Origin: an uncultured Collinsella sp. | Lineage (GTDB): Bacteria; Actinomycetota; Coriobacteriia; Coriobacteriales; Coriobacteriaceae | Length of the DNA: 57,208 bases | Direction: 5' to 3' | NCBI GenBank assembly: GCA_934654765.1 | Contig: CAKUGX010000001.1 | Span: 1 to 57,208 of the forward strand | Shown here: positions 1 to 8,665 of the stretch, one piece after another | Position numbering within the stretch: the first letter of the stretch is position 1 | Layout: the number at the start of each line of letters is the position of its first letter | Notes under the pieces: model-generated | The model's input: only the letters and a program-made list of their open reading frames with translations | Told to the model about the DNA's origin: nothing | Database searches by the model: none | Program-made: the position numbers and the translations under genes

Positions 1-78
1 GTTTTTGATGCATTGTTATCAAATAAAAGAGCTAATTATTTTCGAGAGCCCAGCCCGTTATGCAAGTAGGAGATACCT
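1..78. other. Upstream region of cyuA
   Basis: AT-rich leader at the window edge. An inverted repeat TTTGAT (4-9) / ATCAAA (18-23) with an 8-bp spacer could be an operator. The Shine-Dalgarno TAGGAGAT sits just before the ATG at 79. The promoter may lie outside the window. Confidence 0.3.
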
Positions 79-1398
79 ATGCCTACCGATTCCCTTCGTG
101 ATGCCGCGTTTTGCGATGTTTTGAACCGCGAGCTTGTCTGTGCGCTCGGCTGCACCGAGCCTATTGCCGTTGCCTATGCAGCGGCGTTGGCGAGCCAGAC
201 GCTCTGTTGCGAACCCGATCATATGGACGTTGCCTGCTCGGGCAACATCATCAAGAACGTTAAGAGCGTGACCGTGCCCAACTCGGGCGGTATGCACGGT
301 ATTGAAGCTGCGGCCGTGCTGGGTGCCGTGGGCGGCGACGCCAAGAGCGCGCTCGAGGTGCTCGAGAGCGTTAACGACGAAGATCGTGCTCGCGTGACCG
401 AGCTCCTCGCTGACGCCGGCTACTGCGATGTGTCGCTTGTCGAGGGTGTGCCCAACCTCTACATCAAGGTGACCGCCACGGCCGGGGGCCATACCGCGGT
501 CGTCGAGATTACCGACCATCACACCAATGTCACGTGCCATACGCTCGACGGTATTCCGGTGTGCGGCAAGTCGGCGGGGGAGTGCGCCGCCTGTGCCGAG
601 CGCGTCGTGGCTGAGCGGGCGGCGGATAAGGCCGACACGCCCATGTCGATTGAGTCCATCATCGACTTTATCGAGGGCGGCGACATTGAGGGCGCCCTCG
701 CTGCCGTTGAGCGTCAGATTGAGCTGAACGGCGCGATCAGTGCCGAGGGCCTCGCGCACGCTTGGGGCGCCGAGGTGGGCCGTACGCTGCTGGGCGCTCG
801 TGCCGATGACGTCGCCTGCCGGGCCCGTGCCCGTGCGGCCGCCGGGTCCGACGCCCGCATGAACGGCTGCGCGCTGCCGGTCGCCATTGTGTGCGGCTCG
901 GGCAATCAGGGCATTACCTGCGCCTTGCCCGTCATGGAGTATGCCGAATACCTGCGCTGCGACCACGAGCGCCTGGTGCGTGCCGTGATGCTGTCCGATC
1001 TTATCGCCGTGCATATCAAGAGCTATATTGGTGCGCTTTCGGCGTTTTGCGGTGCTATCTGCGCCGCGTGCGGCGCCGGCGCTGCGATTACCTGGCTGTG
1101 CGGTGGCACGCGCGAGCAGATTGGCGCGACGGTTTCGAACACGCTCGGTAACGTTGGCGGCATCGTGTGCGATGGCGCCAAGGCGAGCTGTGCCGCCAAG
1201 ATTTCGGCTGCCGTCGATGCGGCGATTCTGGGACATGACATGGCCATGCAGGGGCGTGGCTTCCGTGCCGGCGAGGGTTTGATCCAGGATACCGTCGAGC
1301 AGACGATTGCCAGCATGGGCTACGTGGGCCGCGTGGGCATGAAGGACACCGACGTCGAGATCCTCAACATCATGATCGGCAAGACTCGAGTCTGTTAA
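79..1398 (+). CDS. cyuA: L-cysteine desulfidase / serine dehydratase-like protein (CyuA/YhaM, UPF0597 family)
   Basis: 439 residues, the usual length for the UPF0597/CyuA family. These cytosolic iron-sulfur enzymes degrade L-cysteine to pyruvate, ammonia and sulfide. The family hallmark GCTEPI is seen at about residues 24-29, with Cys25 as a likely cluster ligand. Further Cys/Gly-rich segments (CGSGNQG near 272, CAACGAGAA near 330) are typical of the C-terminal half, which resembles the serine dehydratase alpha chain. The ATG at 79 has a good Shine-Dalgarno. Its stop codon overlaps that of the convergent HAD gene in the shared tetramer TTAA. The family is recognised from motifs; cysteine as substrate is inferred from characterised homologues. 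Confidence 0.85.
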   Translation: MPTDSLRDAAFCDVLNRELVCALGCTEPIAVAYAAALASQTLCCEPDHMDVACSGNIIKNVKSVTVPNSGGMHGIEAAAVLGAVGGDAKSALEVLESVNDEDRARVTELLADAGYCDVSLVEGVPNLYIKVTATAGGHTAVVEITDHHTNVTCHTLDGIPVCGKSAGECAACAERVVAERAADKADTPMSIESIIDFIEGGDIEGALAAVERQIELNGAISAEGLAHAWGAEVGRTLLGARADDVACRARARAAAGSDARMNGCALPVAIVCGSGNQGITCALPVMEYAEYLRCDHERLVRAVMLSDLIAVHIKSYIGALSAFCGAICAACGAGAAITWLCGGTREQIGATVSNTLGNVGGIVCDGAKASCAAKISAAVDAAILGHDMAMQGRGFRAGEGLIQDTVEQTIASMGYVGRVGMKDTDVEILNIMIGKTRVC

Positions 1399-2153
1399 GA
1401 CAGTTCGTCGGCTACTTGGTGTTCGTAGAAGGCTTCTACTACGGCGTTGAAGTCGCGGGCGAAGTCTTCCATGGTTCCGCGCCAGGTGGCTCGGCCGGGT
1501 TTTCCCTGACCAACATAGGCAGTCTGAATGCCGCAGGCGGGGCTGGGGAAGTCACGCTTGGGGTCGTTGCCCACCATAAGGACCTCGTGCGGCTCGAGCC
1601 CCATCACCTGAAGCTGCTCTAGATAGTAGGTGGCATCGGGCTTGCAGCGGGTGGTGTTTCCCATGTGCGTGACGAGCTCAAAGGGGGCGTCGGCCAGGTC
1701 GCCCCAACCCATGCGGCACTCGATGGCTCCCTGCGGAAAGCTGGGGTTGGTGAAGAGCGCGCAGCGCAGCCCTGCGTCCTGTACGGCCTGAAGCGCGGCG
1801 TGTGCGCCCGGCATGGCGTGGGCGTTGATGACGTCGTCATTCTTATGCGGAAGAACTTCGCGGTCGTAGTAGGTAAATGCCTCGTAGATGATAGGATCGG
1901 AGAGGCAGATGCCGCACCTGCGCTCGACCTCGGTGCGGTAAAACTCAAGATTGGTGCGATTGTCCGTGCCGCTTCGGCGGTTGGCGTTGAGGTCGACCAG
2001 GATGGTGCCGAGGCGTGCCATCGTGCCACCGCGGCTGCGGCGCCCGATATCCGCGAGCATCGACGAGACATCCTTAAAATAGCGAAGGATGAACGCGTTG
2101 AGGTTGATGCTAAGAAGCGTCTCGTCCATATCGAAAACGACTGCTTTGAGCAC
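1395..2153 (-). CDS. HAD-superfamily hydrolase (phosphatase-like)
   Basis: 252-residue protein with all four HAD motifs in order: motif I DMDET near residue 8, where the first Asp is the nucleophile; motif II FTNPS near 136; the motif III lysine in RCKPD near 171; and motif IV GNDPKRD near 195. A helical cap lies between motifs I and II, as in subfamily IA phosphatases. The start is GTG at 2153, preceded by an AGAAAGG Shine-Dalgarno. It faces rpsA divergently and meets cyuA tail to tail. The substrate cannot be deduced. Confidence 0.8.
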   Translation of the reverse strand: MLKAVVFDMDETLLSINLNAFILRYFKDVSSMLADIGRRSRGGTMARLGTILVDLNANRRSGTDNRTNLEFYRTEVERRCGICLSDPIIYEAFTYYDREVLPHKNDDVINAHAMPGAHAALQAVQDAGLRCALFTNPSFPQGAIECRMGWGDLADAPFELVTHMGNTTRCKPDATYYLEQLQVMGLEPHEVLMVGNDPKRDFPSPACGIQTAYVGQGKPGRATWRGTMEDFARDFNAVVEAFYEHQVADELS

Positions 2154-2468
2154 GCGGGCGCCTTTCTCGAAAAATCGTTCCAGAATCGTTGGTTCCGGAT
2201 ACTTTACCCCAAAGCCGTATGCCTAACGGCCTATCGTCAACTTACGGAGACGGTCGTCCACAAGATTGCGAAAAAGTCTCCATACGAGTAAAAAATCGCA
2301 GTTCGCGCTTGAAATCGAAGTAATTTCCCCGTAATCTATACGAACGTGATTGCATAAGCGTCACATTAGTATCTGTCGGCTCCCGAGTGTTCCTAAACGT
2401 TGTGTGCTTGTCGCACCCTTCTGTAGGTCCTAGCAATCGGGGCCCCGTAGTTCGAAAGGGGTCCACCT
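2154..2468 (+). promoter_or_regulatory. rpsA promoter and 5' leader
   Basis: 315-bp divergent gap. A sigma-70-type promoter TTGAAA (2309-2314), 17-bp spacer, TAATCT (2332-2337) predicts a transcript start near 2344. That gives an rpsA leader of about 125 nt, long enough for translational autoregulation by S1, but no specific structure was identified. The Shine-Dalgarno AAAGGGG precedes the TTG start. Confidence 0.5.
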
Positions 2469-3635
2469 TTGAGTGAGATTCAGAACTCGTCCATTTTCTC
2501 TCTTGACGATGTCAACGAGGAGGAGATGAACAACCTCATCGACGGTACGATTACCGACTTTGATGAGGGCGATCTCGTTAACGGCACTGTCGTTAAGATC
2601 GAGCATGACGAGGTGCTCGTTGACATCGGATTCAAGTCCGAGGGCGTTATCCCGGTCCGCGAGCTGTCCATCCGCAAGGACGCTAACCCTGCAGACATCG
2701 TTGCACTCGGTGATCCCATCGAGGCCCTGGTTCTCCAGAAGGAGGACAAGGACGGCCGTCTGGTCCTGTCCAAGAAGCGTGCCGAGTACGAGCGTGCTTG
2801 GAACCGCATCGAGGAGAAGTTCAACTCCGGCGAGAACGTCGAGGGCGAGGTTATCGAGGTTGTCAAGGGCGGCCTGATCCTCGACATCGGCCTGCGTGGC
2901 TTCCTGCCTGCTTCCCTCGTCGACCTCCGTCGTGTCAAGGACCTCACCTCCTACATGGGCACCCGCATCGAGGCCCGCGTCATCGAGATGGACCGCAACC
3001 GCAACAACGTCGTCCTCTCCCGTCGCGTCGTGCTTGAGGAGTCCCGTAAGGCCGAGCGCTCCGAGATCCTGTCCAAGCTCAAGTCTGGTATGCGTCTCCA
3101 GGGCACCGTTTCCTCCATCGTCGACTTCGGCGCCTTCGTCGACCTCGGCGGTATCGACGGCCTCATCCACATCTCCGAGCTCTCCTGGAACCACGTCAAC
3201 CATCCTTCCGAGGTTGTCAAGGTCGGCCAGGAGGTCGAGGTCGAGGTTCTCGACGTCGATCTCAACCGCGAGCGCATCTCCCTGGGTCTCAAGCAGACCA
3301 CCGAGGATCCGTGGCGCGCACTGGTCAAGAAGTACCCCGTCGGCGCTATCGTCGAGGGCACTGTGACCAAGCTTGTCCCGTTCGGCGCTTTCGTCGACCT
3401 GGGCGAGGGCATCGAGGGCCTGGTGCACATCTCCGAGATGGCCAACAAGCACGTCGATCAGCCTTCTCAGGTCACCCACGTGGGCGACAAGGTTCAGGTC
3501 AAGGTCATGGAGATCGACCTCGACCGTCGTCGTATCTCCCTGTCCATGAAGTCTGCTGCTGAGACTCTGGGCGTCGAGATCGAGGTTACCCCGCTGCCTT
3601 CCGAGAAGAAGGACGAGGAGACCGACGCCGAGTAA
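2469..3635 (+). CDS. rpsA: 30S ribosomal protein S1
   Basis: 388-residue protein with four S1 RNA-binding OB-fold domains at about residues 35-105, 120-190, 207-277 and 292-362. The last two carry the sharpest consensus (DFGAFVDLG..GLIHISEL and PFGAFVDLG..GLVHISEM). Gram-positive and actinobacterial S1 typically has four domains, against six in E. coli. It binds mRNA on the small subunit and helps translation initiation. The TTG start at 2469 is chosen because a strong purine-rich Shine-Dalgarno lies 6-8 nt upstream and the protein then begins MSEIQNSS. It is a single-gene transcript closed by a strong terminator. The highly biased codon use fits high expression. Confidence 0.95.
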   Translation: MSEIQNSSIFSLDDVNEEEMNNLIDGTITDFDEGDLVNGTVVKIEHDEVLVDIGFKSEGVIPVRELSIRKDANPADIVALGDPIEALVLQKEDKDGRLVLSKKRAEYERAWNRIEEKFNSGENVEGEVIEVVKGGLILDIGLRGFLPASLVDLRRVKDLTSYMGTRIEARVIEMDRNRNNVVLSRRVVLEESRKAERSEILSKLKSGMRLQGTVSSIVDFGAFVDLGGIDGLIHISELSWNHVNHPSEVVKVGQEVEVEVLDVDLNRERISLGLKQTTEDPWRALVKKYPVGAIVEGTVTKLVPFGAFVDLGEGIEGLVHISEMANKHVDQPSQVTHVGDKVQVKVMEIDLDRRRISLSMKSAAETLGVEIEVTPLPSEKKDEETDAE

Positions 3636-3956
3636 ATCGGTTTGACGATCACTTGTTTTAAGGGATCCGTCCGCAATGGACGGATCCCTTTTTCATTTGC
3701 TGCTGAGGTGCGCGATGCTGCCCGGGCTGTCCACAGGCTATTTGGTTGTCGGTGCATGAAAAATGCCGACATCCCGCCTCGGGGAGGAGGCGGGAACGCA
3801 CCGAGTAGACGGAGGGGTGCGGAGCGCGGTCGCGTCTCGACTGACGACGTTGCCCATCGACGGGACTATTGTAGCGCATGGGTGGTTCTTGGTTTATCGT
3901 GCGAGCGCTTGCGTTGTGCCATTGTGTGTGCTGGCGGTGTGCTACACTCTTGCACT
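3636..3956. other. Intergenic region between rpsA and rnpB
   Basis: After the rpsA terminator I see no convincing gene. Two small hairpins without T-runs are present: CCCGCCTC/GAGGCGGG (3773-3780 / 3787-3794), and a bulged stem around GTCGG/CCGAC near 3750-3770. A -10-like TACACT at 3943-3948 may drive rnpB; its -35 is unclear. Confidence 0.35.
3660..3694 (+). terminator. rpsA intrinsic terminator
   Basis: Perfect 13-bp stem (3660-3672 pairing with 3678-3690), 5-nt loop, followed by a T-run. Classic rho-independent terminator 25 nt after the rpsA stop. Confidence 0.9.
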
Positions 3957-4318
3957 GCTGAGTGGGCCAGACGGTCGCGCGATGTGCTGCTTGCAGCACG
4001 CGTGAGGAAAGTCCGGGCTCCAGAGGGCGGGATGCCGGCTAACGGCCGGGCGGAGTGATCCGACGGAAAGCGCCGCAGAAAAGAAGACTCCCACCTGCGC
4101 CGCAAGGCGTAAAGGGAAAAGCTGAAACGGTGGTGTAAGAGACCACCAGCGTCGTGGCAACACGGCGGCTTGGCAAGCCCCATCCGGAGCAAGCGCGAAT
4201 AGGAACGCTATGGGCCGGCCCGGTCCGCGTTCGGGTAGCGTGCGTGGAGCTGCGCGGTAACGTGCAGACAAGATAAATGACCGTTCACGACAGAACCCGG
4301 CTTATAGGCCCACTCAGC
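3957..4318 (+). ncRNA. rnpB: RNase P RNA, bacterial class A
   Basis: Catalytic RNA that removes 5' leaders from pre-tRNAs. The conserved core is readable directly: GAGGAAAGTCCGG at 4004-4016 (CR I), the AGATAAATGACCG segment near 4270, and ACAGAACCCGGCTTATAG near 4290 (CR V). The P1 helix closes the molecule: GCTGAGTGGGCC at 3957-3968 pairs perfectly with GGCCCACTCAGC at 4307-4318. The length of about 362 nt is normal for type A. The ends are set from P1, so the mature termini may differ by a few nucleotides. Confidence 0.95.
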
Positions 4319-4333
4319 TTTCTTGTTGACGCT

Positions 4334-4438
4334 GCGAACCCGCCAGCGCGGCAATCTGCCTTTCAAGCCTTCGGGCATGACCAAAAGGTCAATGCCCTCG
4401 TCTTTCAAGGCACCTTGCTCGCGCTGGCGGGTTCTCGC
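4334..4438. repeat. 105-nt imperfect palindromic element downstream of rnpB
   Basis: The outer arms contain AACCCGCCAGCGCG and its complement CGCGCTGGCGGGTT. The inner stem is GGGCAT-GACC with loop AAAA and GGTC-A-ATGCCC. The whole folds into one long hairpin. No T-run follows, so it is not a simple terminator. It resembles the element at 20101-20202 in size, plan and some sequence. Confidence 0.6.
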
Positions 4439-4549
4439 TTTCGTTGACGGAATCATTGGCATTTCCGTTCTTGTTAGCGAGGGTACCAGTGCCGTCTATG
4501 CCGTATTATTGAGGCTGTTTGTTGCTTTGCTTGTTGTTGAGGGGCTTTG

Positions 4550-5185
4550 TTGGACAGCTATTTTACTTTGCAATCGAATGTTGAGGCTATGGGCGAGTTT
4601 GTCGACCGCAAGAGTCGTTTTATTGCCCAGCTCGTCCATATTGAGTCCGAGGACGAGGCAAATGCCTTTATCGAGATGGTTCGCAAGCGCCATTACGATG
4701 CTCGTCATAATGTGCCCGCATGGATTTTGGTCGATGGGCGCGAGCGCCAGAGCGATGACGGTGAACCGAGCCGTACGAGCGGCATGCCGACGCTCGAGGT
4801 GCTGCGTGGTGCGGGACTTAAAAACGTATGCTGTGTTGTGACACGTTATTTTGGTGGCACGCTGTTAGGGCCTGGTGGCTTGGTGCGCGCCTATACCGCG
4901 GCGACACAGGCGGCGGTGGCTGCGGCCCAGCAGGCCGGGCAGATCGTCGAGATGACGAGCGTTGTACCCGTTGACGTGCATGTGGCCTATCCGCAGTATG
5001 AGCAGGTGCTTCGCTTGGCGCAGGATTCCGGCGCCAAGGTTTCGGACACGGACTACGCGGACGCCGTGACGATTCATTTGGTATTTAAGGCGGGGGAGCA
5101 GGAACCGTTTTGCGCCAAGATGCGCGAGCTGATGGCGGGGCGCGAGGAGATTGAGGTCAGCGCTCCCGAGTTTGCCGAGTTCTAA
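4550..5185 (+). CDS. YigZ/IMPACT family protein (UPF0029)
   Basis: 211-residue cytosolic protein of the YigZ family, which is related to the eukaryotic translation regulator IMPACT. The diagnostic N-terminal half is clear: EFVDRKSRFIA near 17, RKRHYDARHNVPAW near 50, DDGEPSRTSGMP near 68-79, and VTRYFGGTLLGPGGLVRAY near 97. A ferredoxin-like UPF0029 C-terminal domain follows. The biochemical role is not established. The start is ambiguous between two adjacent TTG codons (4547, 4550); 4550 is preferred because GAGGGG then lies 5 nt upstream and the protein begins MDSYFTL, as in homologues. It stands alone and ends at a strong hairpin. Confidence 0.85.
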   Translation: MDSYFTLQSNVEAMGEFVDRKSRFIAQLVHIESEDEANAFIEMVRKRHYDARHNVPAWILVDGRERQSDDGEPSRTSGMPTLEVLRGAGLKNVCCVVTRYFGGTLLGPGGLVRAYTAATQAAVAAAQQAGQIVEMTSVVPVDVHVAYPQYEQVLRLAQDSGAKVSDTDYADAVTIHLVFKAGEQEPFCAKMRELMAGREEIEVSAPEFAEF

Positions 5186-5187
5186 CG

Positions 5188-5240
5188 ACGACGGCCGGCG
5201 TGCTTTTGGATGGACTCCAAGCGCGCCGGCCGTCGTTTTG
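5188..5240 (+). terminator. Terminator after the yigZ-like gene
   Basis: A 13-bp perfect stem ACGACGGCCGGCG (5188-5200) / CGCCGGCCGTCGT (5224-5236) is followed by TTT. There is no A-run on the left side, so it probably works mainly for the plus strand, although it lies between converging genes. Confidence 0.7.
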
Positions 5241-5252
5241 TGTTGCTGCCGT

Positions 5253-5699
5253 TTACTCAGCGAGCTGCTTCAGCACGTCGCAGGCGATCTCGACGGCATC
5301 GTCGATGCAACCGGGGCAGCTGCGGAGCGGACCCTGGTCCGAGCCAATGCCCTTGAGCGTGCCGCAGATGGTCGTCGTGTTCTTCTCGCCAAAGCGTTTG
5401 GCGATCTCACGCGACAGCTTGTAGGTCTGCCTCTTGGTCTTGGGGTTTTCCATGCCGTCGCTCATCACAAAGCCCATGACGGCCACGGCGCCCGAGATGG
5501 CGCCGCAGGTCTCGGTCATCCCGCCCATCCCGGCACCGAAGCCCTCGGTGAGGGTGAAGGCAGTCTCGGGGTCGAGTCCAACGGCGGGTGCGAGCGTGCA
5601 GGCGACGGCCTGCGCGCAGTTAAAGCCGCGGGCGTGGTATTCGGCAGCCTGAGCCTGGCAGGCGGCGGTATCGAGCTGGGTGGTATCGATCTGCTTCAT
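5253..5699 (-). CDS. C-GCAxxG-C-C family redox protein
   Basis: 148-residue protein with the conserved Cys pattern of the C_GCAxxG_C_C family: FNCAQAV near residue 27, FGAGMGGMTETCGAISGA near 50-67, a single Cys near 111, and a final CPGC near 127. The family is usually taken to be a redox-active or metal-binding cytosolic protein. It is common in anaerobes, and its function is unknown. It is translated from an ATG next to a GGAGACACC-type Shine-Dalgarno. It stands alone and is convergent with the yigZ-like gene. Confidence 0.8.
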   Translation of the reverse strand: MKQIDTTQLDTAACQAQAAEYHARGFNCAQAVACTLAPAVGLDPETAFTLTEGFGAGMGGMTETCGAISGAVAVMGFVMSDGMENPKTKRQTYKLSREIAKRFGEKNTTTICGTLKGIGSDQGPLRSCPGCIDDAVEIACDVLKQLAE

Positions 5700-5867
5700 C
5701 GGTGTCTCCTTGATTGCGGTTTACCCGCCTATGGTACCCTTGCCGGCGCATTTGCTCATTGAGACCCCAACGTATATCTCATTGTTTTTTCGCCTTCGAA
5801 CACAACCTTTAAGATTTGGGACAAATAGCCCTGACAAATTCGTCCCATAACCTATCGGCGGGATGGG

Positions 5868-5896
5868 TTGAGAGGGGTGCGAGGTAGCGGTATCGT
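5868..5896 (+). promoter_or_regulatory. Candidate sigma-70 promoter of metY
   Basis: TTGAGA (5868-5873), 17-bp spacer, TATCGT (5891-5896), about 40 bp before the metY ATG. The -10 is imperfect. Confidence 0.4.
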
Positions 5897-5935
5897 GAAC
5901 CGAATGAAAACAAAACCCGAGCAAGGGAGCTAGAT

Positions 5936-7219
5936 ATGAGCGAGCAGACTATCGGTACCACGTGTGTTCAGGGCGGTTATCGTCCGGGCGATGCGGAGCC
6001 GCGCCAGGTGCCTATTTATCAGTCCACCACGTGGAAGTACGACACGTCCGAACACATGGGCAAGCTGTTCGACCTGGAGGAGTCGGGCTACTTCTACAGT
6101 CGTCTGCAGAACCCCACGTGCGATTTGGTTGCCGCCAAGATCTGTGAGATGGAGGGAGGCACCGCCGCGATGCTCACGAGCTCGGGCATGGCCGCGAACT
6201 TCCTCGCAATCTTTAACGTGGCCGGTGCGGGCGATCACGTGGTCGCGAGCTCTGCCATCTACGGCGGTACCTACAACCTGCTCGCCCATACCATGGGTCG
6301 CATGGGCCTGACCTGCACGTTTGTTGCCCCGGATTGCACCGACGAGGAGCTCGAGGCCGCGTTCCAGCCCAACACCAAGCTCGTCTTTGGCGAGACCATT
6401 GCTAATCCCGCACTGGCCGTTCTCGACATTGAGCGTTTTGCCAAGGCCGCGCACGACCACGGCGTGCCGCTGATGGTGGACAACACCTTCCCGACGCCCG
6501 TGATGTGCCGTCCCTTTGAGTGGGGCGCCGACATCGTCACGCACTCCACCACCAAGTACATGGACGGTCACGCGGCCTACCTGGGCGGCGTGATCGTCGA
6601 TCACGGTCAGTTTGACTGGATGGCCCATGCCGACAAATTCCCGGGTCTCACCACGCCCGACGAGAGCTACCACGGCGTAACCTATGCCGAGAAGTTCGGC
6701 CGCGAGGGCGCCTTCATTACCAAGGCCACCGCACAGCTTATGCGCGACCTTGGCCCCATGCAGAACCCGCAGGCGGCGTTTTTCCTGAACAGCTCGCTTG
6801 AGAGCCTGCATGTACGCATGCCGCGTCACTGCGAGAACGGTCTGGCCGTTGCCAAGTTCCTGCAGAGCCATCCCAAGGTGCGCTTTGTGAGCTATCCGGG
6901 CCTTGAGGGCGACAAGTACTACGACATGGCTCAGAAGTACATGCCCAACGGTACGTGCGGCGTCGTGAGCTTTGGCTTTAACGGCGGTCGTACGGCGGCC
7001 GAGACCTTTATGGCGAGCCTCAAACTCGCCCAGATCGCCACGCACGTGGCCGATGCACGCACCTGCTGCCTGCACCCGGCAAACGCCACCCATCGCCAGA
7101 TGAATGATGAGGAGCTCATCGCCTGTGGCATTTCCGCCGACATGGTGCGCCTGTCGTGCGGTTTGGAGGACACGGCCGATCTGATTGCCGACCTTGAGCA
7201 GGCGCTCGCGCAGTGCTAG
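5936..7219 (+). CDS. metY: O-acetylhomoserine sulfhydrylase (PLP enzyme)
   Basis: 427-residue member of the Cys/Met metabolism PLP-dependent family (fold type I). It probably makes homocysteine from O-acetyl-L-homoserine and sulfide in the cytosol. Residues seen: the substrate-binding YSRLQNPT near 59, SSGMAAN near 86, the cofactor Asp in VDNTFPTP near 180, and the Schiff-base lysine Lys207 in HSTTKYMDGH. The length and the long insertion after the lysine fit MetY rather than MetB/MetC, which are about 380-400 residues. An AAGGGAG Shine-Dalgarno precedes the ATG. It is monocistronic, with its own promoter and a possible terminator. A related activity such as methionine gamma-lyase cannot be fully excluded. 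Confidence 0.85.
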   Translation: MSEQTIGTTCVQGGYRPGDAEPRQVPIYQSTTWKYDTSEHMGKLFDLEESGYFYSRLQNPTCDLVAAKICEMEGGTAAMLTSSGMAANFLAIFNVAGAGDHVVASSAIYGGTYNLLAHTMGRMGLTCTFVAPDCTDEELEAAFQPNTKLVFGETIANPALAVLDIERFAKAAHDHGVPLMVDNTFPTPVMCRPFEWGADIVTHSTTKYMDGHAAYLGGVIVDHGQFDWMAHADKFPGLTTPDESYHGVTYAEKFGREGAFITKATAQLMRDLGPMQNPQAAFFLNSSLESLHVRMPRHCENGLAVAKFLQSHPKVRFVSYPGLEGDKYYDMAQKYMPNGTCGVVSFGFNGGRTAAETFMASLKLAQIATHVADARTCCLHPANATHRQMNDEELIACGISADMVRLSCGLEDTADLIADLEQALAQC

Positions 7220-7288
7220 GCTAGCGTGCGTGCGAGTCGTGGGACGGCTTTTCGGCTGACGACGTCCTCATAGTTCCGATTCCGTAGG

Positions 7289-7335
7289 CGGGACCCCGAT
7301 CGTGACCGTTTGTAGGCGATTGAGGTCCCGTTTTT
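7289..7335 (+). terminator. Possible terminator after metY
   Basis: CGGGACC (7289-7295) pairs with GGTCCCG (7324-7330) across a 28-nt loop, and TTTTT follows directly. The long loop makes it a weak call, but the T-run placement is right. Confidence 0.45.
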
Positions 7336-7360
7336 GCGTTGCACGATAGAAAGGATATAT

Positions 7361-8665
7361 ATGGAGAAAACTGCCGAGCAGCTGCGCCGCGAACACATTG
7401 CCCTGGAGGGCGACACCCACGGTAAGAATAAATGGGCGATTCTGTTCACCGTGCTCGTCATGACCTTTATGGCGTGTCTGGATGCGAGCATCGTGACGGT
7501 GGCGCTTCCGGTGATGCAAAAGGAGCTGGGTGTGGGTCTCGACCGCATTCAGCTCGTGAGCTCGGCGTATCTGCTCGCGACGTGCGTCGCCATGCTGCCG
7601 TTTGGCCGCTTGGGCGATGTACGCGGCAAGGTGAATGTGTTCCAGCTTGGTGTGATCGTCTTTACGGGTGGCTCGCTGCTTTGCGGGCTTTCGGCTTCGC
7701 TCGAGGTGCTTATCTTGGCGCGTATCGTGCAGGGCATTGGCTGTGCCGCCGCGATGGCCAACAATATGGGCATCATCACCGAGTCGTTTCCGGCGCGTGA
7801 GCGCGGTCGTGCCATGGGCATTCTGGCGACCTTTGTGGCTCTTGGCATGATGTGCGGCCCCGTGCTCGGCGGCGTACTCGTGGCAAGTTTTCCCTGGGAG
7901 AGCATCTTCCTCATCAACCTTCCCATTGGCGTCATCTCGTTTATCGTGGGACTCTACACGCTGCCGCATGTCAAGCCGGAGGCTGGCGAACGCCCTATGC
8001 CGTTGACAGAGGCGGCGCGTCGCTGCTTTGCGAGCTCGGCTTTCACGATTAACCTGGCTTGCATGCTTATCGTGTTCGTGGGTATCGGTGCCTCCGAGTT
8101 TGTGCTGCCGTTCTACTTTCAGGATGCCCACGGCTTTAGCTCCGATATCTCCGGCCTGTTGTTTTTGGCGATGCCGGTCGTGAATGCCTTTGTGGGCCCG
8201 CTTTCGGGCTCGGTGTCCGACCGTGTTGGTTGTGAAGCGCCCACGGCCGTTGGCCTGGGCGTGTACGTGTGCGGTCTCTTTGCGGTGAGCACGCTTGACG
8301 AGCACTCTTCCATCTTGATGATCGTGTGCTGCGTCGCGTTTATGTCGTGCGGCACGTCGATCTTCCAGAGTCCCAATAATTCGCTGTATATGGGTTCGGC
8401 TCCGCGTGAGGCGCTTGGCTTTGCGGGCAGCTTGGGCAGCTTGGCGCGCTATGCGGGCATAGCGCTGGGTATTACGGCGGCGTCGCGCATCCTGTATGGA
8501 CAGACGAGCGCGGTAATGGGTAAGACGGTCACGAGCTATGTGGCGGGCCGTTCGGATGTGTTCCTCTTTGGTTTCCGTTCGGTGTTCTACGTGCTGATGG
8601 CCGTTGCTACCGTGGGCTTTGCGCTCACATTGGTACGTTTGGTGAGGACGCGCATCCGGCATTAG
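7361..8665 (+). CDS. MFS drug/metabolite exporter
   Basis: 434-residue inner-membrane protein of the major facilitator superfamily, most like DHA-type multidrug exporters. TM1 carries LDASIVTVALP (motif D1-like). The loop 2-3 motif A is GRLGDVRGK near 87-95. The antiporter-type motif C region GPVLGGVL appears near 166. Helical hairpins continue to the C-terminus, consistent with about 12 TM segments. The ATG at 7361 is preferred over an upstream TTG because AAAGGA lies 6 nt before it. Substrate unknown. It is monocistronic. Confidence 0.8.
   Translation: MEKTAEQLRREHIALEGDTHGKNKWAILFTVLVMTFMACLDASIVTVALPVMQKELGVGLDRIQLVSSAYLLATCVAMLPFGRLGDVRGKVNVFQLGVIVFTGGSLLCGLSASLEVLILARIVQGIGCAAAMANNMGIITESFPARERGRAMGILATFVALGMMCGPVLGGVLVASFPWESIFLINLPIGVISFIVGLYTLPHVKPEAGERPMPLTEAARRCFASSAFTINLACMLIVFVGIGASEFVLPFYFQDAHGFSSDISGLLFLAMPVVNAFVGPLSGSVSDRVGCEAPTAVGLGVYVCGLFAVSTLDEHSSILMIVCCVAFMSCGTSIFQSPNNSLYMGSAPREALGFAGSLGSLARYAGIALGITAASRILYGQTSAVMGKTVTSYVAGRSDVFLFGFRSVFYVLMAVATVGFALTLVRLVRTRIRH

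Noticed and set aside
1..30. FNR-type site before cyuA
   Set aside because: TTGAT and ATCAA half-sites are present but separated by 8 bp, not the 4 bp expected for FNR.
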